Origin: Lysobacter arvi
GTDB lineage: Bacteria > Pseudomonadota > Gammaproteobacteria > Xanthomonadales > Xanthomonadaceae
Length of the DNA: 64,000 nucleotides
NCBI GenBank assembly: GCA_031216755.1
Contig: JARUHG010000006.1
Location: forward strand, 1 to 64,000
Direction: 5' to 3'
The notes beneath the pieces are model-generated. The model was given only the letters and a program-made list of their open reading frames with translations, made no database searches and was not told where the DNA came from. Shown here one piece after another: positions 1-15,024 of this stretch (positions are counted from its first letter, which is position 1; each line of letters begins with the position of its first letter). The position numbers were made by a program, and so were the translations under genes.

Positions 1-4466
<4,466 letters not shown>

Positions 4467-4482
<16 letters not shown>

Positions 4483-6194
4483 ACGAAACCGCCGCGGCCA
4501 CGATGGCCGCGCCGGTCAAGATCCTGCTGGTCGACGACCAGCCCGGGCGCCTGTTGACGTATCGCACGATCCTGGAGCCGCTGGGCGAGGAACTGGTCGA
4601 CGCGCGCTCGGGCATGGAAGCGCTCAAGCTGCTGATGGAGGACGAGTACGCCGTCATCCTGCTCGACGTGAACATGCCGGTGATGGACGGCTTCGAGACG
4701 GCGACGCTGATCCATCAACATCCGCGTTTCGAGAACACGCCGATCATCTTCGTCACGGCGGTGAACCTGAGCGACCTGGACCGGCTGCGCGGCTACAAGC
4801 TCGGCGCGGTGGACTACGTGATGGTGCCGGTGATCCCGGAGATCATGCGCACCAAGGTGTCCGTGCTCGCGGAGCTGTATCGGAAGCGGCGCGAACTCCA
4901 GGTGCTCAATGCAAGCCTGGCCGCCGCGCATCGCGAGCTGCAGGCCGAGAAGGCGCAGGAGCTGGAACGCCTGAACGCCTCGCTGCGCGCCGCGAACGCC
5001 GAGCTGGAGCTGCGCAACCGCGAGCTGCTGGCCGAGAACAAGGAACGCACGCGCGCCGAGCGCCGCCTGCGCGAAGCGGACCAGCGCAAGGACGAATTCC
5101 TCGCCACGCTCGCGCACGAACTGCGCAATCCGCTGGCGCCGCTGCAGAACGCGCTCGCCGTGCGTCGCCTGCGCGCGCCCGACGACCACGACCCGCTGCT
5201 GGCGATGATGGAACGCCAGCTTTCGCTGCTGGTGCGCATGATCGAGGACCTGCTCGACATCGCCCGCATCACGCGCGGCAAGCTCACGCTGCGTCGCGCA
5301 TCCACGCTGCTGCAGGACGTCATCGCCGCCGCCGTCGACACGGCGCGCCCGCTGATCGAGGAAGGCGGCCACACGCTGCACCTGGCGTTGCCCGAATCGC
5401 CCGTGCCGCTGGAGGCCGATCACGCGCGCCTGGCGCAGGTGTTCGCGAACCTGCTCAACAACGCGGCCAAGTATTCCGACGCGAAGGGACGCATCGAGCT
5501 CGGCGCCGCGCTGGAAGGCGATGAGGTGCAGGTGTGGATCCGCGATTCCGGCATCGGCCTGACGCCCGAGCAGATGGAGACGGTGTTCGAGATGTTCCAC
5601 CAGGTCGACACGACGGTGGAGCGCTCGCGTGGCGGGCTCGGCATCGGCCTGACGCTGGTGCAGCGGCTCACGGAAATGCACGGCGGGCGCGTGGAAGTGC
5701 ACAGCGACGGCCCGGGGCGCGGGTCGACCTTCCGCGTCCGCCTGCCGCACGCGGCGGCGACGACGGCATCGTCGCCGCCGGCCGCGCCGGCGCGCGACAC
5801 TGCCGGCGCGAAACGCCGCGTGCTGATCGTGGACGACAACCACGACGCCGCCGACACGCTGGCGATGATGGTGCGCCTGCTGGGCCACGAAACGCACGCC
5901 GTGTACGACCCCAAGACCGTCGAGGACGAGGTGTCGGCGTTCGGGCCGGAAATCGTGTTCCTCGACGTCGGCATGCCCGGGCGCAGCGGCTACGACGTCG
6001 CGCGCGCGTTGCGCGACCTGCACGGCAGCGCGCTGGTGATCGTCGCGGTCACGGGATGGGGCCAGCCCGAGGACCGGCAACGCACGCTCGAAGCCGGCTT
6101 CGATCATCACCTGGTGAAGCCGCCGGACATCCAGGCCATCACCGACATCTGCAGCAAGGGATTGCGCCCGCTCGCGGAGGGCACGCCGCAATGA
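4467..6194 (+). CDS. Hybrid response regulator/histidine kinase (REC-HisKA-HATPase-REC)
   Basis: 575 residues. An N-terminal receiver (about 17-135) has phospho-acceptor Asp67, but the usual conserved Lys is Val120 in DYVMVP. A long charged coiled coil follows (about 140-205). The HisKA H-box is AHELRNPL (His217). The ATPase domain has an N-box (Asn332), G1 DSGIGL and G2 GLGIGL. A C-terminal receiver has Asp500 and Lys551. The ATG at 4467 was chosen because GGAG lies about 10 bases upstream and it overlaps the preceding gene by 16 bp; an in-frame ATG at 4503 is the alternative. Expected to exchange phosphate with the upstream kinase or the downstream HisKA protein. No transmembrane segment is visible, so it is cytoplasmic. 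Confidence 0.9.
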
Positions 6195-6928
6195 CCGGTT
6201 CCGCCAGTTCCCCTTCGAATCGTCCCGGTCCGGCCGGCGCGAAGCCCGCCACCCCGCCGATGGGCTCGAGCCCCGCGTGGATGAGCAAATGGGCGCACGA
6301 CCTGCGCGGCCCGCTCTCGCCGATCCAGTCGGCGCTGTTCCTGCTGCGCCACAGCGGCGGCGATGCGAGCGAGCGCGACGAACTGTTCGAGCTCATCGAC
6401 CGGCAGATGCGCCGCCTCACCGGGATGATCGACGAGATCGGCGACTGGGTGCGCGCGGACCAGGGTCGCCTGCTCACGCGCAGCGGGCCTATCGACCTGG
6501 CGCTGATCGTCGAGGCGAGCCGCGGCCTGGGCGCGGACGCGGTCGAGGTGCGGTACGAAGGCGACGCGGAGAACGCCTGCCTGGACGGCGACGCCTCGCG
6601 GCTGGCGAGCCTGTTGTCCACGTTCTTCTGGCTGGTGTCCACGCCGCGCGACAGCGGCCACGCCAACGGCGCGAACACGGCGGTGAACATCGCGGTGCAT
6701 GGCGGGTGCGTGCATCTGGTCGGGCCGCTCAATCCCGCGATCCGCAATGGCAGCGACGTCGAAACCCTGTTCACGCAACCACAGGTCGGCCCCGCCGGCG
6801 ACGGCCTCGGCCTGCGGCTGCTGATCGCCAGCGCGATCGCGAAAGGCCACGGCGGAGAACTCGGCACGCGCGCCGGCGACGACGGCCGCGTCGACGTGCT
6901 GTTGCGCCTGCCGGTCCGCGAAGGCTGA
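6191..6928 (+). CDS. Small histidine-kinase-like protein with degenerate ATPase domain, possible phosphotransferase
   Basis: 245 residues, starting in an ATGA overlap with the preceding stop, so translation is probably coupled. Residues 30-95 form a DHp-like helical hairpin with the H-box WAHDLRGPLSPI (His36). The rest resembles a CA domain. The G2-like GDGLGLRLL (about 203-211) is kept. The N-box region (LLSTFFWLVS, 141-150) has no Asn, and no DxGxG motif is found. By family logic, losing both residues removes ATP/Mg binding, so autophosphorylation is unlikely. The protein could act as a ChpT-like histidine phosphotransferase or as an inhibitor for the two upstream kinases; this is inference. 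A highly divergent active kinase remains possible. Confidence 0.75.
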   Translation: MTGSASSPSNRPGPAGAKPATPPMGSSPAWMSKWAHDLRGPLSPIQSALFLLRHSGGDASERDELFELIDRQMRRLTGMIDEIGDWVRADQGRLLTRSGPIDLALIVEASRGLGADAVEVRYEGDAENACLDGDASRLASLLSTFFWLVSTPRDSGHANGANTAVNIAVHGGCVHLVGPLNPAIRNGSDVETLFTQPQVGPAGDGLGLRLLIASAIAKGHGGELGTRAGDDGRVDVLLRLPVREG

Positions 6929-6941
6929 ACCCCGCGGGTCG

Positions 6942-6977
6942 ACCCCGGGGCCCGGGCAAGCGAAGCACGCCCGGGGT
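6942..6977. other. GC-rich hairpin between convergent genes
   Basis: ACCCCGGG (6942-6949) pairs with CCCCGGGT-type sequence ending at 6977, and an inner CCCGGGC (6951-6957) pairs with GCCCGGG (6969-6975). There is no U-tract. It lies between the kinase-like gene and the convergent hydrolase gene and may help terminate both. A related CCCGGGC/GCCCGGG hairpin occurs at 42255-42277. Confidence 0.4.
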
Positions 6978-7056
6978 GCGTTGCCGATCGCCCGCATTGC
7001 ACAGGCCCGGGTGCGTTCCGCTTGCCTGGGCCGCAACGGCGCCGGCGATGCCGTCC

Positions 7057-8406
7057 TCAGCGCGGCGCCAGGCGCTCCGCGTTCCCGTACGCGGTGGGTT
7101 TCAATGTGCCGTCGCGGATCCAGTCGATGAGCATCGCGTAGTAGCCGTCCGCGTAACGCAGCGGCGTGCGCTCGCCGTCGGCGGCGGTCTCGAATTCGAT
7201 GATGCCGTGATCGGTGCCGGGGAACTCGACGACCTCCACGTTCGGGTTCGTCCGGGCCACGGACAGCAGGCGACGGCGCGTTTCTTCCGGCGGCGCTTCC
7301 TTGTCGGCGCCGGCGAGGATCCACAGCAGCGGCACCTTCACGGCGCGCAGCGGCGGCATCGGGTCGTGGCGCCATGTCGTGCCTTCGTCGTGCAGCGGCC
7401 CCACCAGGCGCAGCATCCACGGCGAATGCGTGACCAGGTCGCGCGTGTATTCGCCCTGCATCGCATCCCACCATGGCTCCTTGCCGTATTTCGCCTTCAA
7501 GGCGTCCAGCCGGTCGTAGCCGTCCTTGAAACCCGACGCCATCACCTCGCCCGTTGCGTCGGTGACCTCGCGCGCCTTCACCAGTGCGTCGCCGCTGAAG
7601 CCGGCGCGGATCAGATCCAGCTGCACCTGGTCGCGATCCTCGGCGAGCGGGCTGTCCGCTAGGCCGTAGCTCACCGCGACGAAATCCGGATCGCTGCGCT
7701 GCGCGGCGAGCGGCTCGATCCAGCCCGCCTGGCTGCCGCCGCTGTAACCCACGCGCCCGGCGCGCGGACCGGCGAGGCGTCGCGCCTCCTTCAGCGCGGC
7801 CGCGGCGTCGTCGGCGAGCAGATGGAAATCCTGGCTGTAACGGCCGGTGCTCTCGCCCGTGCCGCGCTTGTCGTACACGAACACGCCGATGCCGTGCGCC
7901 GGGAAGATGCGCTGGAACGCATTGAACGTCCGCGCCGAATAGCCTTCCGAGCCGTGCACCAGCACCGCGATGGGCACCGGCCCGTCGCCCGGCGGCATCA
8001 CCAGCCGACCGGCCAGCGTTTCGCCGTTGCCTTCGAAACGCGTTTCCACCGCGCGGAATTCAAGCCTGGTGCCGCGATGTCCGTCGAACGTCATCGCCGG
8101 TCGTTCGCAGGTGCCCAGCGATACCGCGGTACGGTCGGCGCGATCGCTCCAGCCCACCGTGCCGCTCCACTTGCCGGCGTCGTCCTGCACGATCTTTCCG
8201 GTGCGGCCGTCCATCGCGCGCCAACGCAGGCCGGGTTCGGACATCGGCGCGATGTCGACCAGGCGCCCGTCGTCCAGGCGATACAGGCCCACGTGGCAGG
8301 CCATTCGCGGATCGAGCGGCTCGTCGCGCTCCGGTCGCGTCCACCAGAACACCGCGGCGGCCCCCACCGCGACAAGCACCAGCACCGTCACCAACACTTT
8401 GCGCAT
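7057..8406 (-). CDS. Membrane-anchored or exported alpha/beta hydrolase
   Basis: 449 residues. An N-terminal hydrophobic stretch (about 4-22) is followed by WWTRPE, indicating a signal anchor or uncleaved signal peptide. After an ill-defined domain of about 110 residues comes an alpha/beta hydrolase fold: oxyanion region AVLVHGSEG (about 147-155), YDKRGTGES, and the nucleophile elbow GYSGGS with Ser222. A C-terminal PGTDHG supplies the likely catalytic His. It resembles dipeptidyl-peptidase/acyl-hydrolase-type proteins, but the substrate cannot be read from sequence. ATG at 8406 is preceded by GGAGAA. It stands alone, convergent with the signalling operon. Confidence 0.85.
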   Translation of the reverse strand: MRKVLVTVLVLVAVGAAAVFWWTRPERDEPLDPRMACHVGLYRLDDGRLVDIAPMSEPGLRWRAMDGRTGKIVQDDAGKWSGTVGWSDRADRTAVSLGTCERPAMTFDGHRGTRLEFRAVETRFEGNGETLAGRLVMPPGDGPVPIAVLVHGSEGYSARTFNAFQRIFPAHGIGVFVYDKRGTGESTGRYSQDFHLLADDAAAALKEARRLAGPRAGRVGYSGGSQAGWIEPLAAQRSDPDFVAVSYGLADSPLAEDRDQVQLDLIRAGFSGDALVKAREVTDATGEVMASGFKDGYDRLDALKAKYGKEPWWDAMQGEYTRDLVTHSPWMLRLVGPLHDEGTTWRHDPMPPLRAVKVPLLWILAGADKEAPPEETRRRLLSVARTNPNVEVVEFPGTDHGIIEFETAADGERTPLRYADGYYAMLIDWIRDGTLKPTAYGNAERLAPR

Positions 8407-8649
8407 GAGCGTTCTCCGTCGGCCGGGCCGACTTTACGGCATCGGACGATGCCACATGCCTTCGGATGCGCCGGGACGCGCGCGGGTTTGGATGATCGGT
8501 CCGCTCGTTGCGTCGTCAACGCACGCGCCGCCACACGCGCCCGTCGCACTCCGGTAACCCGCCGGCGCGTATACCTGCCATCGCACAGCGGCGATTGCAT
8601 CGCGCTGCAGATTTTGGGCCTCCGTGCAGCTCGGCACGAGGCCAGACTC

Positions 8650-8835
8650 ATGCATTCCCCTTCACCGGACCGCACGGCGGCTCCGGACAGGTACGCGCAC
8701 GCGGACGAATCCACTCGCTGTGAAGCGGCGGTGGACGAAAGCAGGCGGCTGCAGGACGAACTCAGGACGACGCTCGCGGAGCTGCGATCGACGCTCGACC
8801 GCTTCGAGGAAAACGTGCGCGGCTTCGCCGATTGA
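8650..8835 (+). CDS. Small hypothetical protein with a C-terminal amphipathic helix
   Basis: 61 residues, not recognised. The N-terminal third is polar and proline-containing. Residues from about 28 (AAVDESRRLQDELRTTLAEL and onward) have the heptad spacing of a coiled coil. The ATG at 8650 has GAGG about 9 bases upstream. The 240 bp between it and the divergent hydrolase gene hold no other candidate gene. It ends 15 bp before the convergent beta-glucosidase gene. Short length and lack of a recognised family keep confidence moderate. Confidence 0.5.
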   Translation: MHSPSPDRTAAPDRYAHADESTRCEAAVDESRRLQDELRTTLAELRSTLDRFEENVRGFAD

Positions 8836-8850
8836 ACCCGCGTCGACGCG

Positions 8851-11031
8851 TCAGCGGGGCATCGGTCCCAGCCTGAACGAAGCGGCGCGTCCGGCCTTGC
8901 AGTCGGGCGCGATCCACACGTCGAACGTGCCCGGTTCGGCGCGGCGCACGCCGTCGGCACCGGTAAAGGCCAGCGCGTCCAGATCCAGCGTGAAGCGCAC
9001 GGTCGTGCTTTCGCCGGGCTCCAGCCGCACCTTGCGGAAACCGCGCAGTTCGCGCACCGGCCGCACGCGGCTGCCGACGCGATCGTGGACGTAGAGCTGT
9101 ACGACTTCCTCCGCGGCGCGCGTGCCGACGTTGGTCAACCTCGCGCGCACGTCGAGCGTGTCGCCCCAGGCGAGCGCGTCGGTGGACAGTTCGACGTCGC
9201 CGTATTCGAAACGGCCGTAGGTCAGTCCGTGGCCGAACGGATACAGCGGCTCGTTGGGGATCTCGCGCCAGCGCGCCTTGAATTCCGACATGTCCGGCGT
9301 CTCGGGCCGGCCGGTGCGGGTGTGGTTGTAGAAGTACGGCTGCTGCCCCGACGCGAGCGGGAAGCTCACCGGCAGGCGCGCCGACGGACTGTAGGCGCCG
9401 AACACCACGTCCGCGACCGCGTGGCCGGACTGCGTGCCGAGGAACCACGTGACCAGCACCGCGTCCGCGTCGCGCACCGCGCCTTCCAGCGCCAGCGCGC
9501 GGCCGTTGCGAAGCAGCACGACGACCGGCTTGCCGACCGCCGCGACCGCTTCGGCCAGGGCCTGTTGTGCGGCGGGAATCGTGATCTGCACGCGCGATTG
9601 CGCTTCGCCGCTGTAGTTCTGCGGTTCGCCCAGCGCGAGCACGACGACGTCCGCCCGCGACGCGGCCGCCACCGCCGCCTCGATGCCGCCGTCCAGCGGC
9701 GCTTCCAGCGCGCAGCCGGCGACGACCTCCAGCAACGAGGCGTCGTCCATCGCCGCGCGGAAGCCGTCTTCCCAGCTGACGTATCGGCTCTTGTCGCCGA
9801 ACAGCGTCCAGCAGCCTTCGATGTGGTCGCGATCGGCCGCGAAGGGACCGATCAGCGCGATGCGCTGGCCGGCCGGGCGAAGCGGGAGCACGTCGCCGTC
9901 GTTCTTCGCCAGCACGATCGAACGACGCGCGGCATCGCGCGCGAGCGCGTCGTGCTCCTGGAGCCACGAACGGTCCGCTTCGCGCGCGAGGTCGAGCGAG
10001 CGGTACGGATCGTCGAGCAGGCCGATGGCCTCCTTCAGCATGAGCATGCGGCGCACCGCTTCGTCGACGCGTTCGATCGGCACGTCGCCGCTTTCGACCA
10101 GCGCGGGCAGATGGTCGGCGAAGAAGCCGCTCTGCATGCTCAGGTCCAGGCCGGCGAGGATCGCGCGCCGGGTGGCGTCGCGTTCGTCCTCGGCGTAACC
10201 GTGCGCGATCAGCTCCATGTCGGACGTGTAGTCGGACACGACGACGCCGCGGAAGGCCCATTCGCCGCGCAGCAGGTCGTCCAGCAGCCAGCGGTTGGCG
10301 GAGGCCGGGACACCGTTGATGTCGTTGAAGGACGACATGATCGCCAGCGCGCCGGCGTCGATGGCCGCCTTGAACGGCGGCAGGTGCACGTCGCGCAGGG
10401 TCTGCGGCGAGATGTCGACGGTGGCGTATTCCATGCCCGCGGCGACCGCGCCGTACGCGGCGAAATGCTTGGGCGTGGCCAGCAGCGCGTCGGGCGACCG
10501 CAGGTCGTCGCCCTGGAAACCACGCACGCGCGCGGCGGCGAACGCGCAGGAGAGGAAGGTGTCCTCGCCCGCGCCTTCCGCGCCGCGACCCCAGCGCTGG
10601 TCGCGCGCGATGTCGACCGACGGCGCGTACGTCCAGTGGATGCCGCTGGCGGTCGCCTCGATCGCGGTCGCGCGCGCGGTCCGCTGTGCGAGCTCGGGCT
10701 CGAAGCTGGCCGCTTCGCCGAGCGGGATCGGGAACACGGTCTTCATGCCGTGGATCACGTCCGCGGCCAGGATCACCGGGATGCCCAGGCGGCTTTCCTC
10801 CACGGCCACGCGCTGCAGCCGTCGGCCGGCTTCGACGCCGAAGCCGTTGAACAGCGAACCCACCGCACCGGCGCGGATTTCGTCGAGCACCTGGTCGGCG
10901 TTGCGGACGTTGGTTTCCGGATTCACGTCCGGATTGAAGGGCCGGACCATGTCGGCGAACACGCCCAATTGGCCGACCTTTTCCTCCAGGGTCATGGCGG
11001 CCAGAAGGGCTTCGACGCGGGCAGAAGGCAT
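8851..11031 (-). CDS. bglX: Glycoside hydrolase family 3 beta-glucosidase (BglX-like)
   Basis: 726 residues. The GH3 N-terminal barrel begins with MTLEEKVGQLG, has the conserved KHF (188-190) and carries the nucleophile Asp267 in GVVVSDYTSD. The GH3 C-terminal alpha/beta sandwich follows (about 370-600), and then a fibronectin-III-like domain at the end (RELRGFRKVRLEPGEST region). Such enzymes hydrolyse terminal beta-linked glucose or related sugars from oligosaccharides. E. coli BglX is periplasmic, but this copy has no signal peptide: it starts MPSARVEALLAAM. It is either cytoplasmic or has its true start further upstream, although no better start is visible. A LacI-type palindrome lies 14 bp upstream of the ATG. 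Confidence 0.92.
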   Translation of the reverse strand: MPSARVEALLAAMTLEEKVGQLGVFADMVRPFNPDVNPETNVRNADQVLDEIRAGAVGSLFNGFGVEAGRRLQRVAVEESRLGIPVILAADVIHGMKTVFPIPLGEAASFEPELAQRTARATAIEATASGIHWTYAPSVDIARDQRWGRGAEGAGEDTFLSCAFAAARVRGFQGDDLRSPDALLATPKHFAAYGAVAAGMEYATVDISPQTLRDVHLPPFKAAIDAGALAIMSSFNDINGVPASANRWLLDDLLRGEWAFRGVVVSDYTSDMELIAHGYAEDERDATRRAILAGLDLSMQSGFFADHLPALVESGDVPIERVDEAVRRMLMLKEAIGLLDDPYRSLDLAREADRSWLQEHDALARDAARRSIVLAKNDGDVLPLRPAGQRIALIGPFAADRDHIEGCWTLFGDKSRYVSWEDGFRAAMDDASLLEVVAGCALEAPLDGGIEAAVAAASRADVVVLALGEPQNYSGEAQSRVQITIPAAQQALAEAVAAVGKPVVVLLRNGRALALEGAVRDADAVLVTWFLGTQSGHAVADVVFGAYSPSARLPVSFPLASGQQPYFYNHTRTGRPETPDMSEFKARWREIPNEPLYPFGHGLTYGRFEYGDVELSTDALAWGDTLDVRARLTNVGTRAAEEVVQLYVHDRVGSRVRPVRELRGFRKVRLEPGESTTVRFTLDLDALAFTGADGVRRAEPGTFDVWIAPDCKAGRAASFRLGPMPR

Positions 11032-11044
11032 GCAGCGGGATCCG

Positions 11045-11058
11045 TGAAAACGTTTACA
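11045..11058 (-). promoter_or_regulatory. LacI-family-type operator upstream of the GH3 gene
   Basis: TGAAAACGTTTACA contains the perfect 8-bp core AAACGTTT and is symmetric at 12 of 14 positions. It lies 14 bp before the beta-glucosidase start codon. LacI/GalR-family sugar repressors typically bind 14-18-bp palindromes with a central CG step, so sugar-responsive repression is inferred. No LacI gene is in the window. Confidence 0.6.
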
Positions 11059-11133
11059 GAAGTCTAGGGCAGCCGAGGGCCGAAGTCATTTTGTCGCAGG
11101 GCCGGCTTTCGTCCGGCGATGGGTCGGTCGAGC

Positions 11134-11745
11134 TCATGCCCTCCGGACCATGGCCAGGATGGTGTCCTGCAGCTCGGCACTGGCTTGTTCGCGGCTGATC
11201 TCGCCGGCAACCGCTGCGTTGGACAGCGCATCCGCCGCACCCAGCATGGCCCAGAGCGCGGCGAGCGACAGGCCGTTCGAACCCGCAAATGGCGCGAGGA
11301 TGTCACCGGTCTTCCGGATGAACGCATGCTGGTACCTGCGTTTGACGGACGCCAGTTCCGGCGAGCCGTTCAACGCGGCCAGCACTTCCGGGATTTCCCG
11401 CCCCTGTGTGAGTACGCAGTCGACATAGCTCCGCGCGATGACCTGCGCCTTGTCCTCAAGCGTGGGCCCGCTCATCGCGATCGCTTCGTCCATGAGCGCC
11501 GTCTGGCGCACGTCGTAGTCCTCGTAGAGTGCCGCCAGCAAACCGTTGCGCGTGCCGAAATGGCTGTAGACGACGGGCTTGGTGACGCCGGCCGCCTCCG
11601 CCAGCCGACCCAGCGTCAACGCGTCGGTGCCTTCGTCGCGAATCAGACGCCACGACACTCCAAGCAGCTGACGAAGCCGCAGTTCCCTGGGCAGCCGCTT
11701 GCGCGCGGCGTCATCGGGTTCGTTCTTGCGTGAGGGCTTCGACAC
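11134..11745 (-). CDS. TetR-family transcriptional regulator
   Basis: 203 residues. The N-terminal helix-turn-helix domain (about 25-75) contains LTLGRLAEAAGVTKPVVYSH, the classic TetR recognition helix, and FGTRNGLLAALY follows. The C-terminal ligand domain is all-helical and variable. The start is GTG at 11745; no internal ATG lies before the DNA-binding domain. It overlaps the end of the quinone-reductase gene by 35 bp, so the two are probably co-transcribed. It presumably autorepresses the operon through the palindrome at 12391-12403 and is released by an electrophile or quinone-like ligand; that ligand is inference. Confidence 0.9.
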   Translation of the reverse strand: MSKPSRKNEPDDAARKRLPRELRLRQLLGVSWRLIRDEGTDALTLGRLAEAAGVTKPVVYSHFGTRNGLLAALYEDYDVRQTALMDEAIAMSGPTLEDKAQVIARSYVDCVLTQGREIPEVLAALNGSPELASVKRRYQHAFIRKTGDILAPFAGSNGLSLAALWAMLGAADALSNAAVAGEISREQASAELQDTILAMVRRA

Positions 11746-12364
11746 GGGTCTGCGGGTGCTCTCGAGTCATGGGCTGGGAGGAGGGGAAGATCTTCTGGCC
11801 GATCGCGTACGCCGCCTCGATCTGCCCCGCCGGCGTCCTGGCATCGGGGAGGAGCAGTTCGGACGTCGCGACGCGCGCGCCACAGTAGCCGAAGATGCCG
11901 TGATCGATCTGGGTCTTCATGGCGCCGAAGTAGCCGTGACGCGCATAGGTCCGGGTCGTGGCGCCTGCGTTGGCGACGAGGTGGACGTCGAGCCCTTGCA
12001 GCTTCTTCACGAGTTTGCCGCCGGCAGCTTCCTCGTAGGCCCAGCCGTTGGTGAAGACGCGGTCGATCCATCCCTTGAGCAGACCCGGGAACGACCACCA
12101 GAAAACGGGATACACCAGGACCAGCGCATCGGCCCGATCCAGTCGCGCGTGCTCGCGCGCGACATCCGCTGCCGGCGACGCTTCCCGCAAATGCAGCGCA
12201 TGGTCGGCCGCGGAGAACCGGGGATCGAACCCTTCCGCCGCCAGATCCGCGAACTCGTGGGTGTTGGCGGCTCCAAAGGCCGCGATCCCGCGCGCGACTT
12301 CGTTCGCGATGGCGTGCGTGAATGACGCAGGGTTGGGGTGCGAGACGACGATGAGCGCGTGCAT
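11711..12364 (-). CDS. NAD(P)H dehydrogenase (quinone)-like flavoprotein
   Basis: 217 residues from the ATG at 12364 (MHALIVVSHPNPASFTHAI). An upstream in-frame TTG at 12382 is less likely because AAGG stands at the right distance from the ATG. The flavodoxin-like fold is marked by SHPNP near the N-terminus and VYPVFWWSFPGLLKGWIDRV in the middle, typical of the MdaB/KefF/NQO family. These FMN- or FAD-dependent enzymes reduce quinones by two electrons in the cytoplasm. First gene of an operon with the overlapping TetR gene, which suggests induction by quinones or other electrophiles. Confidence 0.87.
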   Translation of the reverse strand: MHALIVVSHPNPASFTHAIANEVARGIAAFGAANTHEFADLAAEGFDPRFSAADHALHLREASPAADVAREHARLDRADALVLVYPVFWWSFPGLLKGWIDRVFTNGWAYEEAAGGKLVKKLQGLDVHLVANAGATTRTYARHGYFGAMKTQIDHGIFGYCGARVATSELLLPDARTPAGQIEAAYAIGQKIFPSSQPMTREHPQTRVEALTQERTR

Positions 12365-12390
12365 GGGCGGCCTTGCCTTCAATATACTCT

Positions 12391-12403
12391 TAGTAACTTA
12401 CTA
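12391..12403. promoter_or_regulatory. Palindromic operator, likely for the adjacent TetR regulator
   Basis: TAGTAACTTACTA is a perfect inverted repeat (TAGTAA/TTACTA around one base). It lies in an AT-rich patch (about 12380-12415) unusual for this GC-rich sequence, 27 bp upstream of the quinone-reductase start. TetR regulators commonly bind such sites in their own operon promoter. Confidence 0.6.
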
Positions 12404-12505
12404 CTGGTATATTAGCTTGGCAACCATGTCGTGCGCCCGAGCGACGAGCCGTTGGCCGGCCACAATCGGCCACGCAGCACCCGCGTGTGCGCCGCCGGGC
12501 TGCAC

Positions 12506-12511
12506 TAAGAT
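12506..12511 (+). promoter_or_regulatory. -10-like hexamer six bases before the glnL start
   Basis: TAAGAT is followed by exactly six bases and then the ATG at 12518, so predicted transcription would begin at the A of the start codon. No Shine-Dalgarno sequence is visible. This suggests a leaderless mRNA. No clear -35 box is seen. Confidence 0.4.
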
Positions 12512-12517
12512 GGTGCA

Positions 12518-13578
12518 ATGTCCGCGCCGACTCCGCCCGAGACCCTCCGACCCGAGCTCGACGTCCTGACCACGCCCGTGGCCTGGAGCGACGAGGAAGG
12601 CGCGATCGTCGGGTGCAATGCCGCGTTCTCGCGCTGGCTCGGGGTCGGTGCCCGGCGGCTGCTGGGATGGCCGCTTGCCGGGCTCGACGGCGGCGAGGGC
12701 CGGCTCGCCGATGCGATGGGCCGGCTCGACGCGACCGACGCGCCGCTGCGCCTTCGCCGCAGCCGCCTGCGCTATGCCGACGGCGAGGAGTGCTTCGCCG
12801 ACGTGTGGCTCAGCCGCCGCGACGACGGCGGCTGGTTGCTCGAAGCGCATCCGGTGGACGAGTTCCCGGGCGACGATCCGGCCCTGCTCCTGCCGTCGGC
12901 GTTGTCGGCGTCGTTGAAGGGCCTTGCGCATGAGCTGCGCAATCCGCTCGCCGGCCTCAAGGGCGCCGCGCAATTGCTCGCACGCCGGCTCGAGCCGGAG
13001 CGCAACGGCGGCGATGCGCCCGAACTGGTCGCGATGATCGGCTCGGAAGTCGAGCGCCTCACCGCGCTGGTCGATCGGTTGCTCACGCCCGCGCCGCCGC
13101 GGCCGCACGCGCCGCTGAACATCCATGCCGTGCTCGAACGCGTGCTGCGACTGGCCGAAAGCGAGGCCGGCTGGGCGGTGCGGCTGGTGCGCGACTACGA
13201 CCCCAGCCTGCCCGAGTTCGCCGGCGATGCCGATCGCCTCATGCAGGCGGTGTGGAACCTGGTGCGCAACGCGATCGAAGCCGGCGCCACCAACGTCACG
13301 CTGCGCACGCGCGCCGAACACGCGGTGCGCATCGCCGATGCGGTGCATCCGATCGCGCTGCGCCTGGAGATCAGCGACGACGGGCGCGGCGTGCCGGACG
13401 AACTCACCGAACGCCTGTTCCTCCCGCTCGTGTCCGGCCGCGCCGAAGGCAGCGGCCTCGGGCTCGCGCTCGCGCAGCAGGTCGCGCGCGAGCACCGCGG
13501 TTCGCTCGCGTATCGCTCGCGCCCGGGCCACACCGTGTTCACCCTGCTGCTGCCGATGCACGTCGAGGACGCCCCCTG

Positions 13579-13579
<1 letters not shown>
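12518..13579 (+). CDS. glnL: Nitrogen regulation sensor histidine kinase NtrB
   Basis: 353 residues, the usual size for NtrB. An N-terminal PAS domain (about 12-115) is followed by the H-box GLAHELRNPLAGLKGAAQLL (His138). The ATPase domain has an N-box (WNLVRNAIEAG), G1 DDGRGVP and G2 GSGLGLALA. NtrB phosphorylates NtrC when glutamine is scarce, under PII (GlnB) control. Its stop overlaps the ntrC start (TGATG, 13577-13581), so the two are one operon. The usual upstream glnA is not in this window. Cytoplasmic; no membrane segment. Confidence 0.93.
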
Positions 13580-15024
<1,445 letters not shown>

